Shown: positions 15,604 through 24,443 of the stretch, one piece after another | How positions within the stretch are numbered: position 1 is the stretch's first letter | How the letters are laid out: every line of letters begins with the position of its first letter | DNA from: Thiodiazotropha sp040506705 | Lineage (GTDB): Bacteria > Pseudomonadota > Gammaproteobacteria > Chromatiales > Chromatiaceae | Direction: 5' to 3' | Assembly: GCA_040506705.1 (NCBI GenBank) | Contig: JBEVWG010000009.1 | Location: 1 to 64,000 of the forward strand | Length of the DNA: 64,000 bases | Notes under the pieces: generated by a model | What the model was told of the DNA's origin: nothing | Database searches by the model: none | Seen by the model: only the letters and a program-made list of their open reading frames with translations | Program-made: the position numbers and the translations under genes

Positions 15604-17976
15604 ATGAGGCTGAAAAAGATTGGGCGTTTTCAAGTCGGTAAAGAGCTGGGTTCTGGCAATCAGGGTACCGTGTATCTGTGTCAGGACGGCCAATTGGAAC
15701 GTCAGGTCGCAATTAAGCTTCTTGATAAAGCGCTGAAGGATGCCTCGTTTAGAGACGAGGCGCGCACTATGAGTAAGCTGCAGCATCCAAACATTGTCTC
15801 TATCTATGAGGCGGGTGAGCATAATGGCACTCCATATCTGGTGTTCGAATATGCTCAGGGTAAATTGCTTTCAGACACTATTCAGGGTGAACCTCTCGAA
15901 CTCTCCCTGGCACTACGGATCTTCGAGGGTCTGCTGAAGGGGATGAGTCAGGCTCATCAATCCGGCATTGTTCACAGAGATCTGAAGCCATCTAATATCA
16001 TTATCAGCCAAGATCAAAATCCAAAGATCATGGATTTTGGTATCGCAAGACTGCTGTCAGAGGCAAAAGGTCCAGATAAGCAGTTGATTGGTACGCCGCG
16101 CTATCTGGCGCCTGAGTATATTCAGGCGGGTGAAGTGGGGCCTCAGGCGGATGTTTTTGCCTTGGGACTGATTTTAGATGAGATGCTAACCGGTATGCCG
16201 GTCTTCAGTGGTCATAATCAGCAGGTTGTGGTCAATGCAATTCTCAAGCTGGAGCCGAAGCCCCCGTCCCAGTTCAATAGTGAAGTGGATGAGAAACTCG
16301 ACGGTTTTATTTTGAAATCTCTGGAGAAGGATCCAGCGTTGCGCTACAGCGATGCCACGGAGATGCTCGAAGCCTATAATGAGATCATGAAACCTGCGGG
16401 TGAAGCTGCAGTTTCGGAGGTGGAGGGTAGCGGTACCGTGGAGTTTTTACTGCGGCGCATGAAACGCAAAAGTGATTTTCCTGCACTCTCTCAATCCGTG
16501 CGCAGTATCAATGCAATGTCGGATGTCAGTGATCGAAGTGTTAATCAGATGGCGGGTGTCATTGTTAAAGATTTTGCTTTAACAAATAAAATTCTCAAGG
16601 TGGTCAATTCTGCCTATTACGGCCGTTTTTCAGGCCATATTGGTACTGTTTCCAGAGCTGTGGTTGTTCTTGGTACTCAAGCGATTCGCTCTCTTGCAGC
16701 GTCGTTGATTTTCTTTGAACATATCGAAAACAAGCAGCAGGCAGAGCATTTACGAGAGTTGGTTTCGTCAGCACTGTTTCGCGCAACATTGGCTCAGAAT
16801 CTGGCCTCAGAGATCGATCAGCATGAGGCAGAAGAGTATTTCCTGACAGGTTTGTTGAACGACCTTGGTAAAGTCCTGGTGGCATTCTATCTTCCGGAAG
16901 AGTCACAAGAGATAGAGCGTTTGATTAAAGTCGAAGGCAGAGAGCCGATTACAGTTCAGCATAGTGTGTTAGGTGTCAGTTTTGAAACAATCGGTATTGA
17001 AATCGCCAAGCAGTGGAACTTTCCAAAACCGCTTACAGACAGTTTAAAATCCTGGCAAGGTGATCATGCCCCGGTTAACCGAACCGAGAAACGTCGTTTG
17101 GTTGCCCTGTTTGCTGAAGATGCAATGCAGCTGATTGTTGAGAATGGCGTGGATAATAAGGCTGCTTTGGAAAGTTTGAATAAGAAATACGCCAAGAGTT
17201 TGAAACTCGGCAGCAAAAAAGTGGCGAAGTTGACGCAGCAGTCGGTGGATGATTTTCAAGAATTAGCTGAAGCGATTGCCTCTGATGTGTCAGGAAGTTT
17301 TGTCAAAAAACTTAAGGATGGTCAGGATCAGACAAGCGCTGGCTCTTCAAAGCAGAAAGCCCAATCAAGATCCATTTCAAAGGATGGATTGGATCAGACG
17401 CAGATTCTGGATGATGGCACTCAAACGGTTGATGACAAAACAGCAGAAATAGCTGTCCACAGTGATGAAGATACGGAAGCCTTATTGATGGATGGTCTAC
17501 AGGAAGTGACCGGTATGTTAGTCGGTGATCACACTGTTTCTGAGATTTTTAATGTGGTACTGGAGACTATGTATCGCGCTGTTGGGTTCAAGCGGGTGGT
17601 GCTGGCACTGCTAAATCGTAAACAGGGGGAGATGGTTGGGAGACTTGGTTTTGGTGAATCTGCAGATGATTTTGTCAAAGCTTTTCATTTCTCTACAAAG
17701 TATAGTGTTGATGTCTTTCATGGCGCCATGAAAAATGCTGTGGATGTGTATATTGCCGATGCAACGGATAAGAAGATCCGGGGGGATATCCCCGATTGGT
17801 ATAAAAAGGTTTCTAATGCTGGATCCTTTCTGATTTTTCCTATTGTGGTTAACAAACATGCGGTTGGTCTGATCTATGCCGATCACTCTCAACCTCATGG
17901 ACTGGCAATTGATAAGAAGCGACTGAATCTGCTGAAGTCACTTAGGAATCAGATCGTGTTGGCTGTTAGATCATAA
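15604..17976 (+). CDS. Ser/Thr protein kinase - HDOD - GAF fusion protein
   Basis: A 790-residue cytoplasmic protein. Residues 8-265 form a complete Hanks-type kinase: Gly loop LGSGNQGTV (15-23), catalytic Lys38, HRDLKPSN with Asp126 and Asn131, DFG 144-146 and GTPRYLAPEY. Residues about 280-480 are an HDOD domain (NSAYYGRFSGHIGTVSRAV, FLTGLLNDLGKVL). A polar linker (about 575-620) leads to a GAF domain (about 625-790). No membrane segment is present, unlike PASTA-type kinases. It probably couples a small-molecule or redox signal at the GAF domain to phosphorylation; HDOD proteins often act in motility, biofilm or second-messenger signalling. Targets are unknown. It stands alone. Confidence 0.9.
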   Translation: MRLKKIGRFQVGKELGSGNQGTVYLCQDGQLERQVAIKLLDKALKDASFRDEARTMSKLQHPNIVSIYEAGEHNGTPYLVFEYAQGKLLSDTIQGEPLELSLALRIFEGLLKGMSQAHQSGIVHRDLKPSNIIISQDQNPKIMDFGIARLLSEAKGPDKQLIGTPRYLAPEYIQAGEVGPQADVFALGLILDEMLTGMPVFSGHNQQVVVNAILKLEPKPPSQFNSEVDEKLDGFILKSLEKDPALRYSDATEMLEAYNEIMKPAGEAAVSEVEGSGTVEFLLRRMKRKSDFPALSQSVRSINAMSDVSDRSVNQMAGVIVKDFALTNKILKVVNSAYYGRFSGHIGTVSRAVVVLGTQAIRSLAASLIFFEHIENKQQAEHLRELVSSALFRATLAQNLASEIDQHEAEEYFLTGLLNDLGKVLVAFYLPEESQEIERLIKVEGREPITVQHSVLGVSFETIGIEIAKQWNFPKPLTDSLKSWQGDHAPVNRTEKRRLVALFAEDAMQLIVENGVDNKAALESLNKKYAKSLKLGSKKVAKLTQQSVDDFQELAEAIASDVSGSFVKKLKDGQDQTSAGSSKQKAQSRSISKDGLDQTQILDDGTQTVDDKTAEIAVHSDEDTEALLMDGLQEVTGMLVGDHTVSEIFNVVLETMYRAVGFKRVVLALLNRKQGEMVGRLGFGESADDFVKAFHFSTKYSVDVFHGAMKNAVDVYIADATDKKIRGDIPDWYKKVSNAGSFLIFPIVVNKHAVGLIYADHSQPHGLAIDKKRLNLLKSLRNQIVLAVRS

Positions 17977-18569
17977 TTTTGGATATGCATCATTATCAAA
18001 GCGGGCTGTTAGAAATTATTTGAGCGATATTTACGGTCAGCCTCTGTCGACTATGAATTGCTGAGTTTTTACAGTGGTGGACTTTCGAAAGTTATTTTTT
18101 AATCACTACTGCGTCTTGACCTTCCAATGATTTAGTTGGGTTTGACTGATTGATGTTGGTTGATGTGGGTCTTGAGCAGGAAGGAAGCTGTTTTATACTG
18201 CTTTGCTTCTATGGTGGGGCAGGGCCCCACCCTACCCAACTGCACCTCAAGAGCTTTACCGCACCCTTCGCCTCAAGATGCTACATCCACAGGTAGGGTG
18301 GGTCCATGCCCCACCATGAGGATTATGTCGGTGAGCAAATAGTTCACTTTCAGCTCTTCAAGCTTATGCGCTGGCTCGCAGAGAGCAGCTCTTCCCGTGT
18401 CAATAGCCACGCTGAGCCCTGGATAAAAGTATTCTACTGTTTGAAGTTACTTAAATGGCACTTTTCAATGCCCAGAAATGAAGCATCGGACTACAAGAGA
18501 GTGTCTCGTAATCCGATGCAGGGTGCCAACCAATCGGTTGTTCGCGCAAGTCCCTTTGCGTTGGTCTTC
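17977..18569. other. intergenic stretch with GC-rich palindromes
   Basis: No supported gene lies between the kinase-HDOD-GAF gene and the convergent Ig-repeat gene. It contains GGTGGGGCAGGGCCCCACC (18213-18231) and a partial relative ending ATGCCCCACC (18292-18315), about 80 bases apart and flanked by 'cctac' and 'gtagg', so the two copies form a larger inverted pair. Confidence 0.7.
18213..18315. repeat. paired GC-rich palindromes
   Basis: Two members of the family seen at 145-382 and 2958-2976. The left copy is followed by 'ctaccc' and the right preceded by 'aggtaggg', so the pair faces inward around about 60 bases of unique sequence. Confidence 0.75.
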
Positions 18570-20966
18570 TTACATAGTGTCTTTTGCTACGACGTTGGAG
18601 AGGTCACTTTCATTTCCAACTGTGTCATAAGCGGTGATTGCGAAGTAGTAAGTACCGGTTTCCAGATTATCCATAACATGGTTGTTGGCTGTGCTGTCAT
18701 CCAGATCAACTACTGGTGCGAGGTTGTTTGCAGTTGTACCCATGTAGAGTCTGTAGCCAGAGATATCACTCATGCTCAGTGAGCTACCGTCAGTCCTGGT
18801 GGTAGGTGCTACCCAGTTGAGAGTAACGGTTCCGACTGTTGGTGTGGTCTGAGTTGCTTCGACAACCAGTGTCATTGGGCTCAGTGAGGCAGTGTCGGTG
18901 CCATCTGATACGCTGATCACGATGTTGTTGTAGCTACCTTCATCAGCTTCCGCAGGTGTGCCGCTCAGGGTTCCGTTGCTGGTATTGAAGCTGGCCCAGC
19001 TTGGCAGGTTAGAGATGCTGAAGGTCAATGTGTCGTTGTCGGCATCGGATGCATTAGGTGTGAAGACATAACCGTCGCCTACCAATACACTCTGATCAGG
19101 ATTACCGGTGATCACTGGAGCAGTGTTTGCTGCTTCGATGTCGTGGATAGTGACAACACTGACATTTGGTGCATTCAGAGTGTAACCGCTACTTGGTGCA
19201 TCAAGATGGACTTCAAAGGTCTCAGCAGGCTCATCAACTGAATCAGTAATGGTGTTGATGCGGATCGTCTTGGAAGATTCACCTTCAAGGAAGTTCAATG
19301 GTGTCCAGACGTAGCCTGTGTAGTCCTGAGAGTGTCTTGCTTCGACGCCGTAGGTGCCGTAATTGACAGTTGCGGTGCCAGAGCTGCTGCTGCGGGTAAC
19401 AGTCAGAGTAACTGCGCTGCCTTCTTCTACATCATAACTGTTGCTTGCGAAGCGGAAGGTGCCGCCTTCTTCTGCAACATCGGCTACGTTGATACCGAAA
19501 GGTGCCAGACTGGCTTGGCTGCTGCCGTCAGATACGCTGATAACGATATTTGAGTAGACGCCTGAATCGTTGGAATCAGGTGTGCCGCTGAGTGCGCCGG
19601 TGTTGGCGTTGAAGCTTGCCCAGCTAGGTAGATTGCTGACGGAGAAGCTCAAGTCGTCACCATCTGGATCGTTAGCATTAGGCGTAAAGCTATAGGCACT
19701 GCCTTCCTGCAGACTGGTTGATGGTGTACCGCTGATGGTGGGCGCCTGGTTGGTATTGGACACTGTAATGCTGAATGCGCTCAGTGAAGCGGTAGCGGTA
19801 CCGTCAGATACGCTGATGCGGATGTTGCTGGTGGTGCCGGCGTCATTCATGTCTGGTGTGCCACTTAGGACACCAGTAGTGTTGTTAAAGCTGGCCCAGG
19901 ATGGGCGGTTAGCGATTGAGAAGGTGAGGTTGTCGCCGTCTGCATCGTTTGCACTTGGTGTGAATCTGTAGCTGCTGCCTTCTGCTACTGAAGAGGCAGG
20001 TGAACCACTGATGGTGGGCGCCCGGTTGGTATCGGCGACTGTAATGCTGAATGCACTCAGTGAAGCAGTGGCTGTACCGTCGGATACGCTGATACGAATG
20101 TTGCTGCTAGTGCCGGCATCATTTGCATCTGGTGTGCCGCTGAGGACGCCAGTTGAACTGTTAAGGCTGGCCCAGGATGGGCAGTTAGCAATTGAGAAGG
20201 TGAGGTTGTCGCCGTCTGCATCATTGGCGCTGGGTGCAAATCTGTATGCGCTGCCTTCAGCTACAGAAAGAGCAGGTGTGCCGCTGATGGTGGGGGCCTG
20301 ATTTGTATTGGACACTGTAATGCTGAATGCGCTCAGTGAAGCAGTGGCTGTGCCATCGGATACGCTGATGCGAATGTTGCTGGTGGTGCCGGCATCATCC
20401 ATCTCAGGGGTGCCGCTAAGCAGGCCGGTGGCGCTGTTGAAGCTTGCCCATGCGGGACGATTTACAATTGAGAAGGTCAGGTCGTCGTTATCAGCATCGT
20501 TGGCACTTGGACGGAAGCTGTAGCTTTGTCCCTCTGCAACCTGAGTGTTGGGAGATCCACTGATTACAGGTGCTGTATTCTCTGGTGTTGGCTCCTCAGG
20601 AGGATTATTGTCACCAATATTCTCATCTGTGGCGCAATTATCAGGGGCACGATAGACATTTCGTTGTGCTGCAGATGGACCTGACTCAACACGTACTGCA
20701 CAAGGTATAAATTCAGGGTTGGTCAATTTCATGCGCCATGAGCCTCTGCTGCTGACAGTGGCTCTTGCGAATGGTGTAATTGTTCCAGCGAGATAGGCGT
20801 CAACGATTGCGCCAGGTACCCCCTGACCTTTGAATACCAACAGGTCTTTGCTGTCTCTCCATACAGCTCTATCGAAAGATAGTTCCGCAGCTTGAGCTAA
20901 GTTGATATCGGTTGAAAAAAGGGCGGGGAATAATACCAGTGGAATAAGTTTACGTGTTGCGTTCAT
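18570..20966 (-). CDS. secreted Ig-repeat / Calx-beta / Fn3 surface protein
   Basis: A 798-residue exported protein. Residues 1-26 are a signal peptide ending AQA. After an N-terminal beta domain (about 27-115) come four putative-Ig (He_PIG) repeats of about 92 residues, each with a SANDADGDNLTFSI and a SWASFN..TG.LSGTP signature, then a Calx-beta domain (EEGSAVTLTVTRSSSSGTA), a fifth Ig repeat and a C-terminal fibronectin III-like domain (TLNWVAPTTRTDGSSL). Acidic DxDxD motifs suggest calcium binding. There is no LPXTG, PEP-CTERM or membrane anchor, so retention is unknown. Repeats 1-3 are nearly identical, implying recent duplication. Likely role: adhesion or extracellular binding. Confidence 0.85.
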   Translation of the reverse strand: MNATRKLIPLVLFPALFSTDINLAQAAELSFDRAVWRDSKDLLVFKGQGVPGAIVDAYLAGTITPFARATVSSRGSWRMKLTNPEFIPCAVRVESGPSAAQRNVYRAPDNCATDENIGDNNPPEEPTPENTAPVISGSPNTQVAEGQSYSFRPSANDADNDDLTFSIVNRPAWASFNSATGLLSGTPEMDDAGTTSNIRISVSDGTATASLSAFSITVSNTNQAPTISGTPALSVAEGSAYRFAPSANDADGDNLTFSIANCPSWASLNSSTGVLSGTPDANDAGTSSNIRISVSDGTATASLSAFSITVADTNRAPTISGSPASSVAEGSSYRFTPSANDADGDNLTFSIANRPSWASFNNTTGVLSGTPDMNDAGTTSNIRISVSDGTATASLSAFSITVSNTNQAPTISGTPSTSLQEGSAYSFTPNANDPDGDDLSFSVSNLPSWASFNANTGALSGTPDSNDSGVYSNIVISVSDGSSQASLAPFGINVADVAEEGGTFRFASNSYDVEEGSAVTLTVTRSSSSGTATVNYGTYGVEARHSQDYTGYVWTPLNFLEGESSKTIRINTITDSVDEPAETFEVHLDAPSSGYTLNAPNVSVVTIHDIEAANTAPVITGNPDQSVLVGDGYVFTPNASDADNDTLTFSISNLPSWASFNTSNGTLSGTPAEADEGSYNNIVISVSDGTDTASLSPMTLVVEATQTTPTVGTVTLNWVAPTTRTDGSSLSMSDISGYRLYMGTTANNLAPVVDLDDSTANNHVMDNLETGTYYFAITAYDTVGNESDLSNVVAKDTM
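19730..20560. repeat. 276-bp intragenic tandem repeats
   Basis: Three successive copies of a 276-bp unit encode Ig repeats 1-3 of the surface protein; the phrase 'ctgatggtgggcgcc' or close variants recurs near 19733, 20009 and 20285. The copies match far better than the outer Ig repeats of the same gene, which marks them as recent and prone to copy-number change. Confidence 0.8.
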
Positions 20967-21313
20967 GACCTTGTGACCTCAAAAATGAGTTTCTCCCTAA
21001 GATGTTGCTCACTATGGCGGTCGATGGGGGATTTTATGCATACACGAGGTCACAATTTAGGCGGACGGAATTCACACTATTTACGCTTCCTCTCTGCAGT
21101 GTGAATTGGCACTAAATTACACTTGATGGGCGTCACAATTTACCCCTCAAGTGGGTCAGGAGCGCTAAAGTTTTCTGGGCACTTTGTTGGTCAATTTGTG
21201 TGATACCTTAGTGATAAGCTATGTTTTATTATGTGAACGGTGATTAACAAAAATTGGGCTTTGTTAAGGCGCGGTTCTTTAACAATAAAACAGAAGATAT
21301 TAGGAGCGGAATC
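20967..21313. promoter_or_regulatory. divergent spacer with TCACA repeats
   Basis: Between the Ig-repeat gene (leftward) and yceI (rightward). GTCACAATTTA occurs as an exact direct repeat at 21049-21059 and 21132-21142, and AATTCACAC (21069-21077) faces GTGTGAATT (21099-21107). The 83-base offset of the direct repeats is close to eight helical turns. The half-sites resemble, but do not match, a CRP dyad; a regulator controlling one or both genes is plausible. Confidence 0.4.
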
Positions 21314-21955
21314 ATGGATTGCGACCAAAGAGTGGATGGAATGAAAAGAATTACTCATGTGATTTTGTTGGTTTTCACTGTTTTGATTTTTTCTACCCAA
21401 AATGGTTTGGCCTCTTCTTACGAGATCGACACCAAAGGTGGCCATGCTTTCATTCAGTTCAAAATCAGCCATCTGGGTTATAGCTGGTTAGTTGGACGAT
21501 TCAATCGATTTTCCGGTGAATTTGAGTACGATTCAAAAAATCCCTCAGACTCATCCATCACTGTAGTGATTGAGACAGAGAGTATCGATTCAAATCATGC
21601 TGAGCGGGATAAGCATCTAAGGGATGAGGACTTTCTTGATGTGAATCGTTTTCCAGAAGCGCGTTTCGTCAGCCGTTCTTTTACTGAACGGGAGGATGGC
21701 TCAGCTCTGCTCGTGGGAGATTTGACCTTAAGAGGTGTCACCCGGTCGATTGAGATTGAAGTGGACCATGTCGGCTCAGGCAGTGACCCCTGGGGAGGGT
21801 ATCGTCGTGGATTCTATGGCGAGACCAAGTTGATCCTGGCAGATTTCGGTATTACCAAGTATCTCGGCGATGCTTCCAAAGAGATGGAGCTGACACTTGG
21901 TATTGAGGGAATCCGCAAAAAATCGAACAAAGCATCCAGAAAGCCTGGAAAATAG
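21314..21955 (+). CDS. YceI-family periplasmic protein
   Basis: A 213-residue exported protein of the YceI (lipocalin-like, polyisoprenoid-binding) family. The hydrophobic leader VILLVFTVLIFSTQNGLA precedes SYEIDTKGGHAFIQFKISHLG, the family's start. SNHAERDKHLRDEDFLDVNRFPEARF and VGDLTLRGVTRSIEIEV are signature segments. I took ATG 21314, with AGGAG at 21302-21306; ATG 21341 would give a more usual leader and is possible. Family members bind isoprenoid lipids or quinones in the periplasm; the ligand is unknown here. Confidence 0.87.
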   Translation: MDCDQRVDGMKRITHVILLVFTVLIFSTQNGLASSYEIDTKGGHAFIQFKISHLGYSWLVGRFNRFSGEFEYDSKNPSDSSITVVIETESIDSNHAERDKHLRDEDFLDVNRFPEARFVSRSFTEREDGSALLVGDLTLRGVTRSIEIEVDHVGSGSDPWGGYRRGFYGETKLILADFGITKYLGDASKEMELTLGIEGIRKKSNKASRKPGK

Positions 21956-21987
21956 CCTAATTAGGCAAAAACTCTCTAATCCATGGT

Positions 21988-22413
21988 TTACACAACCCAT
22001 TCAGAGGAGCGTTCACCAACCCAGGTTATCTGATAGCGGATTTTTCGCCAGGGGTTGTCATCATCCAAAAGGCGTATGATCGTGGCTTCCAGTCGCTCAC
22101 CCTGGTCGAGTAGTTGTGCCAGAGTTCGGTTTTCCCGCTTGGGTACATAGCCCAGATGTTCGTTTTTAAACCATACTGCTACGGCGTAGCGGTCATGTGG
22201 GTTGCTCGGTTCACGTTTCAGATGCAGAGACTCTCCGACCTGTAGAAATGGCCATATTGCAGCTGCACGGTGATATTGAAAGCCAGCCAAGGGTGATTGT
22301 TGCAGAACAATTTTGCGTCGGCTGGGTATAAAGGTTGTCTTATTATAGATTTGGCGGGCAAGGTGTCGGCCTGGAATCTTGAAGAGTGTGGTGAGTAGTT
22401 GGCTCTGTTTCAT
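21988..22413 (-). CDS. stand-alone HIRAN-domain protein
   Basis: A 141-residue protein whose central part is a HIRAN domain: VGESLHLKREPSNPHDRYAV and FKNEHLGYVPKRENRTLAQLL are its signatures, followed by RLEATI and a WRKIRYQITWV strand. HIRAN domains bind the 3' end of single-stranded DNA in eukaryotic helicase-like factor; bacterial stand-alone versions have no established role. The N-terminal 25 residues may be a weak leader or an amphipathic helix. It is convergent with yceI, and no helicase gene is adjacent. Confidence 0.85.
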   Translation of the reverse strand: MKQSQLLTTLFKIPGRHLARQIYNKTTFIPSRRKIVLQQSPLAGFQYHRAAAIWPFLQVGESLHLKREPSNPHDRYAVAVWFKNEHLGYVPKRENRTLAQLLDQGERLEATIIRLLDDDNPWRKIRYQITWVGERSSEWVV

Positions 22414-22519
22414 TCTGAGTGCTCCCGATTGATGAGATTTCCTGAACCCGATTATTCAAGATAGAGAAAATAACATTCTCAGTGGCTCATTTTGTGAGTC
22501 CGTAACAAGCAGGTGTTTC

Positions 22520-22921
22520 ATGTTGGAGTACATTTTTTTTGATGAGCGTCCCTGGCAGGAGTTTATCGACTATTTAAGGCAACTGGGATTGGAGGTAAAG
22601 TCCGCTGTTGATGAGGATGGCTGGCTGGTCTATGTGTCTGAAGAGCTGGATGACGATATGGATGCGAAGATTGAGGCTCGCTACGATCTCCTGCTGCAGG
22701 AGAATGAGAGTCTGGTCGCTGAGCGAGAGGGAGAGGAGCATGTACATACTGCCGGCATCAATGTGACATTGATGGATGGCCGGGTCGTACAGGCAGCTAT
22801 AGATCCGAAGTTGATGAATCGCCTGCTGGAGGTGGTTTCCACAGATGAGCTGGGGGAGTTTGTCAACGCAATAGCTCAGGCGGTGGAAAATGGGGATGAA
22901 AGAACCTTGTGTCAGCGCTGA
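22520..22921 (+). CDS. conserved hypothetical protein, 133 aa
   Basis: An acidic soluble protein (MLEYIFFDERPWQEFIDYLR at the start) with a VYVSEELDDDMDAKIEARYDLL helical stretch and a C-terminal SDELGEF-like segment (VVSTDELGEFVNAIAQAVE). It reads like gammaproteobacterial proteins of unknown function, but I cannot name the family. Coding character is good across the whole length. It converges with the next minus-strand gene and overlaps it by 10 bases. Confidence 0.75.
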   Translation: MLEYIFFDERPWQEFIDYLRQLGLEVKSAVDEDGWLVYVSEELDDDMDAKIEARYDLLLQENESLVAEREGEEHVHTAGINVTLMDGRVVQAAIDPKLMNRLLEVVSTDELGEFVNAIAQAVENGDERTLCQR

Positions 22922-23139
22922 GACTGATTCTCTTGTAGGGCCTTGTCAGTACGTTCTTTGCCCTCCTGGAGCGCCTTTTCAACAGCAATTCGGGCTGCCT
23001 TCTTCTTTTCGACCAGCTCGATATACTCCTTCGGGGACTGATTCATGCTGGTTTGAGGTGGATTTTCGCTGACTTGCATGACATAGATCACACCGATGAT
23101 CACAGCGATTAAAACAGCAAAAAAAGCGGGTCTGGACAT
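22912..23139 (-). CDS. small single-span membrane protein, 75 aa
   Basis: An N-terminal transmembrane helix (AFFAVLIAVIIGVIYVM, about residues 5-21) is followed by a charged, helical tail rich in Lys, Glu and Gln (KKKAARIAVEKALQEGKERT). The arrangement suggests a membrane-anchored coiled coil. AGGAGAAGTC precedes the ATG. Probably in one operon with the two genes to its right (small ORF and HAD phosphatase) on the same strand. Confidence 0.65.
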   Translation of the reverse strand: MSRPAFFAVLIAVIIGVIYVMQVSENPPQTSMNQSPKEYIELVEKKKAARIAVEKALQEGKERTDKALQENQSQR

Positions 23140-23285
23140 GACTTCTCCTGTAACCCAGTAGGTTTCTGGCCTTCTGCAGTCTGATACAATAGATGTTTGG
23201 AGATGCTCCGTTCTATGGTCTTTACGGCCTGGCGTACCTCGCTATCCAAACCCTTGATCAGGTATCTGTCAGCCTGCATACCCAT
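23109..23285 (-). CDS. possible small protein, 58 aa
   Basis: An open frame of 58 codons between the HAD gene and the small membrane protein gene. It begins MGMQADRYLIKGLDSEV, continues RQAVKTIERSISKHLL as a plausible amphipathic helix, and overlaps the next start by 31 bases. Its start lies 28 bases after the HAD stop. The ribosome site is weak (AGAGAAG), and the last ten residues overlap the next gene. Coding status is uncertain. Confidence 0.35.
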   Translation of the reverse strand: MGMQADRYLIKGLDSEVRQAVKTIERSISKHLLYQTAEGQKPTGLQEKSCPDPLFLLF

Positions 23286-23312
23286 GGTTGTTCGTTCTTC
23301 TCTAAGTATGGA

Positions 23313-23972
23313 TCATCCACTATGTAAATGCATGATGGGCCAGTTCCTCTGTTTCGCAATTTCAGCGAGGGTCTGATCCGGATCCACTGCGACTGGATTC
23401 TCAACCTGCTCCAGTAGAGGGAGGTCATTATGTGAGTCGCTATAAAACCAGCTGCCATCCAGATTCTGACCAAACTCCTCCAGCCACTCATTCAAGCGAC
23501 TTACCTTGCCCTCCCGAAAGCTCGGTACGCCAGCAACCTCACCAGTGTACTGGCCGTCAAGGGTTTCCGGTTCAGTGGCAATCAGATGGTCGATGCCAAA
23601 CCGTTTGGCGATTGGGGTGGTGACGAAAGAGTTGGTTGCTGTGATGATCAAAAGAGAATCACCAGCCTGGCGGTGCTTGTCTACCAGTTGTTGGGCATTT
23701 TCATTAATGATCGGAGAGATTTTCTCCTGCATGAACAGATCCCGCCACTGCCTGAGTTTTTCAGGAGAGTGTTTGCTCAGGGGGTTCAGGGAAAAACGCA
23801 AAAAATCATGAATATCCAGTTCACCTGCTTTGTAGTCATCATAAAAGCGCTGGTTTTCACGCTCATATATCTCTCCGTCGACGATGCCCTGTTCTACCAG
23901 AAAACGGCCCCAAAGGTAGTCGGAGTCACCTGCCAGCAAAGTATTGTCCAGATCGAAGATTGCCAATGCCAT
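23313..23972 (-). CDS. HAD-IB family phosphatase (SerB/CicA-like)
   Basis: A 219-residue HAD hydrolase. Motif I is FDLDNTLLAGDSD (residues 5-17, nucleophile Asp6), motif II IITATNS (about 108), motif III Lys in REGKVSRL, and motif IV YSDSHNDLPLL (about 176), all intact. The cap is the C1 helical type of subclass IB. The family acts on phosphoserine-like or other small phosphomonoesters; the substrate is not fixed by sequence. In many gammaproteobacteria this gene sits beside rppH and ptsP, as here, on the opposite strand. Confidence 0.87.
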   Translation of the reverse strand: MALAIFDLDNTLLAGDSDYLWGRFLVEQGIVDGEIYERENQRFYDDYKAGELDIHDFLRFSLNPLSKHSPEKLRQWRDLFMQEKISPIINENAQQLVDKHRQAGDSLLIITATNSFVTTPIAKRFGIDHLIATEPETLDGQYTGEVAGVPSFREGKVSRLNEWLEEFGQNLDGSWFYSDSHNDLPLLEQVENPVAVDPDQTLAEIAKQRNWPIMHLHSG

Positions 23973-24443
23973 AGATACTGTCCTGCCTCAATTTACAGAA
24001 TCTCAGGGTGAGTCAGGGCGTTGCTGGCTGCCAAAACGGAACTTATCCGGGCAGCGGATCGTTGCAACAACCGGTTAGTAAGTCAGATCTATAACCCGAA
24101 TCTGCCTATTTTGATTCTTAACCAGTCCGATTCTGACCTGTTTCTTGAGGTTCCCTAAAGAATTATGTGGTGTTTATCCTGGTATTTTACCCGGTTATAG
24201 AAAAAAGATGTTAACGGTTTATTTACAGATTATTACCGCTGCAACCGGGGTAGTGTTTATCGAATGTAAAAACGGTTTTATAGCGATTTGGCAGGATAGT
24301 GGGCAGAAATTGATGAGTTATCCTGTGCTGGCAATAGAGCAAAAGTCACGTCGGAATCTCCATAATTAGCAAAGGCTTATGTTTATCGCCTTGCTGCTCC
24401 AGAGGGATTATGGAAAAATCACACTAATTGAATTTGATATATT
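23973..24443. other. spacer between HAD gene and rppH
   Basis: A 471-base AT-rich stretch. A 74-codon plus-strand frame (24145-24369) has no ribosome site and no family resemblance and is not called. A TATATT hexamer at 24438-24443 directly abuts the rppH GTG, so either the transcript is nearly leaderless or the real start is slightly downstream. Confidence 0.45.

Noticed and set aside
24145..24369. 74-codon frame upstream of rppH
   Set aside because: No Shine-Dalgarno, low-complexity AT-rich context and no recognised motif.
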